A DNA stretch of 64,000 bases from Lasiosphaeris hirsuta (Eukaryota; Ascomycota; Sordariomycetes; Sordariales; Lasiosphaeriaceae), in NCBI GenBank assembly GCA_030549175.1, contig JAUKUA010000001.1, forward strand, positions 3,410,001 to 3,474,000, in the 5' to 3' direction. Below the pieces are notes generated by a model, which saw only the letters and a list, made by a program, of their open reading frames with translations, searched no databases and had not been told where the DNA came from. Position numbers and translations under genes: made by a program. This document shows positions 56,300 through 64,000 of the stretch, in pieces (position 1 is the stretch's first letter; every line of letters starts with the position of its first letter).

Positions 56300-58440
56300 A
56301 TCCTCTCAAGCTTCTAATCTATTATTAAATTTTTGTAATAGTTTGTCGATCTTTATTAATTAATAGCTTAGACTTACTAAAAGCTTTATCTTTTTATAAC
56401 TAATATAGTACCTAATAAAAAAAGACTTGACTTTCTTACCTCGATATTCTCAGTACTTTTTATAGACTATAACTCTGTAGTTTAACATATTAAGAAAAAT
56501 TAGTATGTCTTAGAAGTGACTTGATAAGAACTCGAAGTCTCTCATATGTCTTTTAATATCGAAGTTAATAAAAAACTTTCTTATTTTACTATCTAAGACA
56601 CGTAACGTTAAAAATCCCTTACCTTCATCGTTGCTCAAACCGAAATCCTTTATAAAGCTGTCCTTAGATAAAAGTAGCAAACGGAACAGTAAGTATAAGA
56701 GTAAATATAATAAGTATAAAAACAAAATAACAAGCTTATTTAGGTTAAAAAACTCCTTTAGATCTAAAAAGAAAAGTAAACTAAGACTATTATAATATTA
56801 AAGTTAGTTACTAGTTTACCTCGGCCTAAGAATAACTTAACTCTTTTATAACTTTCTAACAGTTAGAAGCCTTACGAACCTTAAAGAAATAAGAACTATT
56901 CGACTAACTTAAGGCCTACTCAAAAACCTTTATTAAAAAGACACTTACGACTTAAACAAATATAATAAGATCTTACGATACGGACAGAATTATTTAAAAA
57001 GTTATAACCCATTTATAAAAGTTACCCTCTGTCGAACCTTCCTAATAGATATTATAACCGTTAAAGAAATCAACCTTTACTTAATATTTCAACAATAATA
57101 AAGATCCTCTCTCTAATCATAACCTCTAATAAAAAGTAACCTAAGAAAGCTTATCTAAAGCCTAAAGATAACTTGATAATATATAGAACTTTGATACTAA
57201 GATAAGAAGTAAAGAAGAAGAAAGAAATTTACTTCTTAGTAACTATTTGAGGGCTATTACCTTACTACTATCTCTAAGTAGTTATAGTAACGACTTAGGT
57301 AATAACCTTAATCGCCGAAGTCTCTTACTTAGAGATAATCTACTGCTAAGAAGATTTCTTAGTAGACTACCTAGTTCCCTAAGAAGGCCTCTAAGTCCTT
57401 CCGAACCTTTAGGAGGCCTATTAGAACCTCTAGGACCTCCGGGTCCGGGCTCCTAGAACTCATTATTATAACTTTTTCTTAACCTTATAGTAATTTTCTT
57501 CGATCTTATCTATACGAACTAGATAATAATATATAAATATACTATTACAATTCATAACTCCTATAGTTAAGGTACTACCATAATCATAGTAAAACTTAAG
57601 AAGTATAACAGAAAAGATAAAGACGAATTCGAAACCTAATAATACTTCATTAAGAAATATTTTAATATCTATAAGTAAAGTTTCCTCGATAATAAAGCTA
57701 AGATTAACTTTGTTAGTACTCTTATAAAAGGTATTACCTTTAAATAATATTAAAAAAGAGGTTTGTAAATCGAAAAGCTTAGCTTAATAAATCAATAAAA
57801 TAACTACGTTACTACTATTATTAAACGCTTCTGTAATTTTATGTATAAAGCTAAGGACTATAAGTTTATAAAGGTACTAACTTACGATAAGGATATAAAC
57901 GAATATATAATTAAGTTCTAAGAACTTAATTATACCGTCGACCTTAGTAGCTAAGCTTCATAATCACTAGTTACGAATATAGTCTTTGAAGCTATAATAA
58001 ATCTAATCTATTTACATACGAAATATCTTCTTTCCGACGATACTAAATTTCTTAAAGTAGTTATTATAGCCGGTTTAATTTATAAAGATAAAATAAAGAA
58101 CTACAAAATTAATCATGAGGCTAAATAAAAAAAAGAAAAGTCTACTTTAAATGATAAGGAACGTTCGAAGAAGAATAACTACAAGGAGGATATCTTTAAC
58201 TCCCATTCCAATTTAATACTTATAAAGAAAGTTAAGAAAGGCCCTAAGTAAAAGTAACAAGTCGTAAAAATAAACTATTAGTACCTACCTATAATAAGTA
58301 TGAGAACTCTTATAAGAAAGTTATTGCCAAAGTAACGTAAGCTAATATTAATAAATATAAGATAAGTAAGAGATATTACTACTATAGAAGATATGACTAT
58401 AACATCCTTAAGTGTTATAATAAGAAAACCGAAGGAAGGA
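56300..58440 (+). pseudogene. gag remnant of element J, including the CCHC knuckle
   Basis: Leader segment (56,400-56,700, basic Lys/Tyr/Ser-rich), a Pro/Leu/Gly stretch at about 57,380-57,450 (a 69-codon frame ends GLLEPLGPPGPGS), capsid at about 57,600-58,000 and a zinc knuckle at 58,374-58,415 reading YYYYRRYDYNILKC. In the C-x2-C-x4-H-x4-C pattern, two Cys and the His have become Tyr while the last Cys remains, as G-to-A and C-to-T transitions predict. Confidence 0.7.
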
Positions 58441-58859
58441 AAGAAATTTCTAAACCTCTTAGAAAGATCTTTAGAGTTAAGTTAAAGTATAGAAGGTAAG
58501 TCGACGATAAAGACGTTAAAAATATTAAATCTCGACCCGTTAAAAAAGCTAAGATCTCTTCTATGATATAAATAAATTATCCTAAGCTTTTCTCCCGGAT
58601 AGTCAAACTGTCCGATAGTAAAGATATATCAGATTTTTAACTAGTACCCTAAAGCTCGTAATACCAGGACCCGTACCTTAAATTACTACACACTCCATAA
58701 AACATGTCCGTTTTAACTTTCCACTTAAAGAAACCTTTTCTCCTAAATAATAAGATAAAGCTAAGACCTAAAAGAAACCTTCTTATAAGAAGACTAAACA
58801 AAGCTACGAGCTATATCATAATGTTTATAAGATTATTTTTATAACTATCGTTTATTATG

Positions 58860-61800
58860 AAGTTAAGGAAATTCCCATCCGGACACTCTTAGACCCTAAA
58901 GCCTCTAGCTTAGTTATAAGTAAAAACCTTATTAAAATATAAAATATCTCTTATATAATCAAAACGATATTAAAACCCTTAGAAGCTTTTAACATAGTAA
59001 TTAACCTTAATTTTAAAAAAGCTTATACTAAGAAAATCGTTTTATAACACTAAGTAAAATACTTCTTTCATATTATGTTCGAAGTTTTATCTCTTGATAT
59101 TAAATACAATATCTTTTTATTGTATTAGCAACTATAATAATACTAGCCGGACTACCTATAAGACTATAGCATCTTAAAAGTAACCTTTAAATTAAACTAT
59201 TATTATTAAAATTATACTTCCTTTATAATTTTAGGAAAGAAGAGTTCTATTATTAGTATCATAATATCCTATATCTTAAAAGTCCCTAAACGATTTAAGA
59301 TATTTATATCTTTAATATCTCCTAAAGTAACTTAACAGCTTTTAAACCATTAGCTATAGAACTATGTAAAAAAGCTTCCTCAAGAACCTATTTATCCTAT
59401 ATCATATCTAGAAAAGAAGATCCTTTGTAAATAGTTAGACTAAATTTTTTAAAAGATAAGATATAAAAATTAAAATTATTCTGTTCCTTACCTATCTTCT
59501 TTATAGACAAAGAAGTATCTATAGAAAAGGCAGCTACTAAGGATCTAAAGAATTTCCACCTTATAGTTCATTACTAAAGAATTAACAAACGAACTATTAA
59601 GAACTATTACCTATTACCCTTAATTACCGAACTCTAAGATATCTTTGTTAAATCTATTATCTTTATAAATATAGATCTAAAGTTAAGTTTTAACTTAATT
59701 TGGATAAAGAAAGTCTATAAGTAGAAAATAACGTTCTAAACTTATTACAGCCTCTTTAAGTTTAATATAATATCCTTCAGCCTTATTAATACTTCTATTA
59801 CCTTCTAAGATATAATAAATCATATCTTTTAAAATCTTATTGACCAAGGCCTCCTATCTTACATTAACGACCTTCTCATTTATACTAACTCGAAGGAAGA
59901 ACACGATAAGATTATAATTAAGGTACTTAAATAGCTTTAGAAACACAACCTTATGATTAACTCTTTAAAGTATATATAAAATATTAAAGAACTTAAATAT
60001 CTAGGCTATATCATCAATACTAAAGATATCGTAATATTAAAAGATAAGATAAAATATATCCTTTTATAAAAATAACCTATGTTAATAAAAGAAGTTTAAT
60101 AATTTAATAAATTCGTAAACTTCTATAGGTATTATATTAAAGGTTACTTACATATTACCAAACCGTTTACCGATTCTATAAATCTAACTTAGAAATCTTA
60201 GAAGTAAACAAACTAAATGAATATAGCATTTTAAGTATTAAAAACAGCCTTTACGAAAGTACCTATTCTAGTTTACTTCGACCTTAGTAAACTACCTATA
60301 ATCAAACTAAATACCTTTGATTATATACTTAACTCGATTATGTCATAAAAATAAGATAACGGTAAGATTTATCTTATAACCTTTTACTCTAAGAAACTTA
60401 TCTCTATAGAAATTAACTATAAGATCTATGACAAGAAGTTCTTAATAATAGTTAATTCTTTCTAACGTTAGAGACATTATCTAAAGGAGGCTAAGTACCG
60501 TATCGAAGTCTTCTTAGACTATTATAATCTAGAATACTTCTAAACCATGAAGGTCCTTAATTGCCGCTAAGCCTACTAGGTTTAGTAACTTACTATCTTT
60601 GACTTCGTTATTAATTTCTGTCTTAATACATAGAATACTAAAGTAGATACTCTCTCGTAGGATGAAAAGTACCTTTTGGAAGGGGGAGATAAAAACTAAC
60701 TGATAACCTTTATTTTAAATAAGAAATACCTTTTCTATTTAAATGTTCTAACGTTTATACTCTTAAAAGCTCGTTTATATAACATTTTAATACCAAAATG
60801 AAACGAAGAATTCTTCGAGTAAATCAAAGTAATTATTCCGACAGACGAAATATATCAGAAGGCCCTAGTTTCCCCTAGAAACGATATAACGAATAAAGAT
60901 AGAGTTTTATTTATAAAAAATTACATTTAAGTCTTTAATAATAAAGAACTTAAAATCTAAATTAGTTACTTTGAATATAATACTAAAGTAATAGGCTATA
61001 TAGACATAGATAAGACTGTTAAGCTTATTAGACAGTATATATTTTAGTAAAACCTTAAAAAGGACGTTACGAAGTTTGTACACTTTTATTATAAGTATCA
61101 AAATAATAAGCTAAGACGTTATCTTCCTTTCGGACTACTTTACCTTATTAAACTAGAATATTTTCTTTAGAGGCTTATTTTAATAAACTTTATAACAAAC
61201 CTTTCTCTCTCTAACAGATATAATTTTATCTAGGTCATTATCGACACCTTTACTAAAATGACACATTTTGTCTCTTTGAAAAATAACGATAAGAAGACAA
61301 AAGACTTAATTCTACTCTTTACCTATAAATGTTAAAAATATCACGGTATACCTACTGGTATTATCTCTGATTGAGACTTACGGTTTAATATAGGCTTATA
61401 ACGTAACTTTCTTAAGTACATAAAAGTCTAACTAAAGATGTTAACCTCGTTTCACCCTAAAACAGATAACTAAACTAAACGTCTTAATCAGTATATCAAG
61501 ACCTATCTTAAAGCCTTCGTTAACTATGAAATAAATAACTAAGATATCTTATTACCTATAGTTAAATTTACATAAAATAATACCAAACCGACTTCTATTA
61601 GTAACTCTCCTTTCTACGCTAATTACAGATATCATCTGGCCACTAATAATCTACCTAATAAATCCACGTATAACCTATATAGTAAAATCATAGTATACTA
61701 GATAATAATAGTCTACGAAAATCTTTATAAAATTCTTAAAGAATCTCAAGAATAGATAAAGAAATACATAGATAAGAAGTAAACAAAAGTACCCTTCTTT

Positions 61801-62260
61801 AAAGAAAAGCAACTAGTAATACTTAACCCTAAGAACATTAAAACTAAAAGACTATTTAAAAAGTTAAATAAAAAGTTACTTAGCCTATTTAAAATCTTAA
61901 AAATAATATCTCTCATAACTATAAAACTTAAACTTCCAAAGTGTTAAAAGATTTATCTTATCTTTTACATATTTTTTATTAAGCCCTTCCAAACCGGCTC
62001 TTAGTTAATCCCTAACCCTATTTAGGTCTTGAAGTAAGTAGAAGATATTTACCTTAAGGAATTTATAATAAAGAAAATTATAAACTTCCGTATTAAGAAA
62101 ACAATAGTAAAATATCTCGTCAAATAGAATAGATATCCCGAAAAAAAAAGACTAGACTTAAGAACTATATAAGCACTTCTCTGACATTTAAGAACTTTAA
62201 GATTTCTATGTTAAATATCTATACAAGCTTAAAGACCCTAAGGTTATTAACTTAGGGACT
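58860..62260 (+). pseudogene. Protease and pol remnant of element J
   Basis: The protease active-site region reads TLLDPKASSLVISK (about 58,884), probably from a DPGAS-type motif with Gly changed to Lys. RT follows (HYQRINKRTIKNYYLLPLIT-like entry at about 59,570; catalytic box YINDLLIYT at about 59,850), then RNase H (EINYKIYDKKFLIIV, about 60,410), integrase zinc finger and core (61,080-61,230) and chromodomain (about 62,105-62,240). Confidence 0.75.
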
Positions 62261-62478
62261 CGAAGCGAATCCTCCTAGAAGGAGAGATAATATCATATTA
62301 ATAGGCTTACCTAGGTTAATAAAGTCACTAACCTCCTTAACTAAGCTATACTATTAGTACATACTATATACCTATATAATATTATAGACCTATAATAATA
62401 AGTTTAACGAACTTGTTATAATAGAGCTAAAAAGGTTATTATAACGTAGCTTAATCTTAGGACATACTCTATTATATA

Positions 62479-64000
62479 TATCACACTGGTAGGCTCACCT
62501 AAGGTCAACAGGGTCACTAGCCTCCTTGACCGAGCCATACACCAGCGGCACGAACCACACACAAACATATACCCATTGACCCACGAACATCTACCATGGA
62601 TCACGTAGAGAAGGGAACTATCACAGAGGATAGCCACAACGTGGCTTAACCTCGGGACATGATCCCACGTGTGGATAGTGGCTTACTCGGCCCGCACACA
62701 GGTCAAACGGATCCCCACGAACGACCACGGGTCGCGACGGGATACCAAGAACCACTCACAAGCCAGAGTAGCCGTACAACGGATCTTGCCCGCGCTAGGC
62801 AACGTTATCAGACTTCAGATTTGTCATAGACAAGCCATTCAACCTCAGCATCGTGGTCGGGGCCTGCGTAGTCAGCCCAGATCCTACAGCTGGTCTTTCG
62901 AATCATGGACCTCTTCGCTATCACTGGCATTCCTTTGGAAGACCTAGAACCCGACGTTCTCCGGAGTCTAGCTTCAGTGGTGACAGGTAGCCGCGACCCC
63001 CGCGTGTAAGTCACGAAGGAAACCGTTACTATGACAGCCGACCTGGGGATCAACCTAACAGCGCTGTGGCCAACGTAAGTACCAAGGACGTGAAGGAACA
63101 CCTACAGCAATGGACACCATACCACTAAAGCTGTATAGATAAGTACTAATACCGGCCGTGGGCCGACGTATGATAGGCCGGCTTCACTTAGTTTGTAGCT
63201 ACGGATTTGTAAGGTATAAGAGATGGACGGTTAGAAAGGAGATTCGGGACTGACGGGCGGTTAGGAGGATCCTTTAGGTATTTTAGTATCCTTATATCTT
63301 ATACATAGTCTCCTATAAGTAGGACGGGTACGTAGCGATGGATCCTCGAGAGAAAGAAGCTTTCTAGTTTTCTTTAGACAAATCTAGAAAGATTATCAGC
63401 TAAACTTCAGTAAAGCTAAGAGGTAATACAACCTTATAAACCCTTCTATTTCTCCTAACTTATAACTACGAAACATTATATCTTATCTTATGTTAGATCA
63501 TTCCATCTCCCTAAACCTCCTTCTCCCTAGCTCTCTACTACTTTATATTACGACAGTTAACTTCCTTACCGTTCTGTTTTAAACCTCTAAATCGGACCTT
63601 GTGCTTATTAGCCTTGCGAAGATCAAGTCCTTAAGTTCGTCGTATGAAAGCTCTAAACTAGACCAATAACAATTGTCGAAATAGTTCGTTAAACAGTTAA
63701 GTCGAGAATTAAGAAAAGGTTAAAGCTTTATAGTCTAACTCTTCATTTGATATCTTACCTTGTAGTTATTATACCCTAGATCTTCATAGGCTTACCTATG
63801 TCATAGATAATCTTTCTTATCTACCTAAAAATACCTTCTACCCGTTATATTATTCACGATAGCTAGTAATCTTATATTATATTCGGCTATAATCTAGGGC
63901 TAAGAAACTAAACCTTCTCCCGGTACTAACCTTATGATTTAAAAACCTTCCGAGATAAAAATCTAGACTATCAAGAAGTTTCCTATACTCCCGTCGAGCT
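62479..64000 (+). mobile_element. Element K: 5' LTR and gag leader, cut by the window edge
   Basis: LTR 62,479-63,805, starting TATCACACTGGTAGGCTCAC and ending CCTATGTCATA, inserted into or recombined with the 3' LTR of J. GATAATCTTTCT follows at 63,806, then about 180 bp of gag leader matching C, I and J. The U3 half is among the least mutated sequence in the block and carries the short conserved frame at 62,905-63,009. The rest of the element lies beyond 64,000. Confidence 0.75.

Larger units (their letters stand above)
54777..62478 (+). mobile_element. Element J: most complete family A coding structure
   Basis: 5' LTR 54,777-56,110, internal 56,111-62,290, then only the first 188 bp of the 3' LTR (62,291-62,478), cut by the LTR of element K. 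It holds gag leader, capsid, CCHC knuckle, protease, RT, RNase H, integrase and chromodomain in order, so it is the reference for the deletions in C and I. Stops are dense throughout and nothing can be translated. The primer site GATAATCTTTCT is intact at 56,111. Confidence 0.8.

Noticed and set aside
25283..64000. CRISPR-like array or tandem satellite
   Set aside because: Repeats in this block are long LTR-scale copies in both orientations, not short regularly spaced units, and the organism is eukaryotic.

Overview
The window looks like a chromosome segment of a filamentous ascomycete (Pezizomycotina, probably a Sordariomycete). The reasons are short 50-180 nt spliceosomal introns with GTRAGT donors and CTRAC-like branch sites, CT-rich leaders, TAGGTAGG/CCTACC intergenic motifs, and a sharp split into a GC-balanced gene block (1 to about 25,300) and an AT-rich block (about 25,340 to 64,000) made of transposon relics carrying repeat-induced point mutation (RIP).

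Gene block. From left to right: the 5' end of a minus-strand gene leaving the window; about 6.2 kb with no convincing gene; an F-box protein; an AT-hook, glutamine-rich nuclear protein (minus); V-ATPase subunit C (VMA5-like); APS kinase (MET14-like, minus); a HotDog-fold thioesterase (minus); a small 146-residue protein; ribosome-biogenesis factor MAK21/NOC1 (minus); and a mitochondrial-type prolyl-tRNA synthetase (AIM10-like), whose stop lies only about 60 bp from the first transposon sequence. I rebuilt the exon structures by hand from splice signals and reading phase. VMA5 (392 aa), AIM10 (576 aa) and MAK21 (1031 aa) come out at, or close to, the lengths I recall for their yeast counterparts. 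These are mostly unrelated housekeeping genes. The clearest regulatory link is a CYS3-type palindrome upstream of the APS kinase gene.

Transposon block. Most of it is one Ty3/gypsy chromovirus family, here called A, with LTRs of about 1.3 kb, gag with a CCHC knuckle, protease, reverse transcriptase, RNase H, integrase and a terminal chromodomain. Copies lie in both orientations, nested and tandem: C (29,276-36,581, +), E (37,875-45,056, -), I (50,339-56,110, +), J (54,777-62,478, +) and K (62,479 to the edge, +), with fragments D and F and LTR variants. The coding regions are full of stops where TGG, CAA or CAG has become TAG or TAA, as expected for CpA-directed RIP. Other relics are a TGTTACAACC-ended repeat family (B; two long copies and one inverted fragment), a different gag (G), a different gypsy pol end (H), and a small element bounded by direct repeats (26,692-27,533).

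The most informative mechanistic signal is that the 12 bases just after every family A 5' LTR are the reverse complement of a 12-base site inside the LTR about 70 nt downstream of a TATA box. This is the arrangement used by self-priming Tf1/sushi retrotransposons. Transposon boundaries are approximate, because they were read by eye across heavily mutated repeats.
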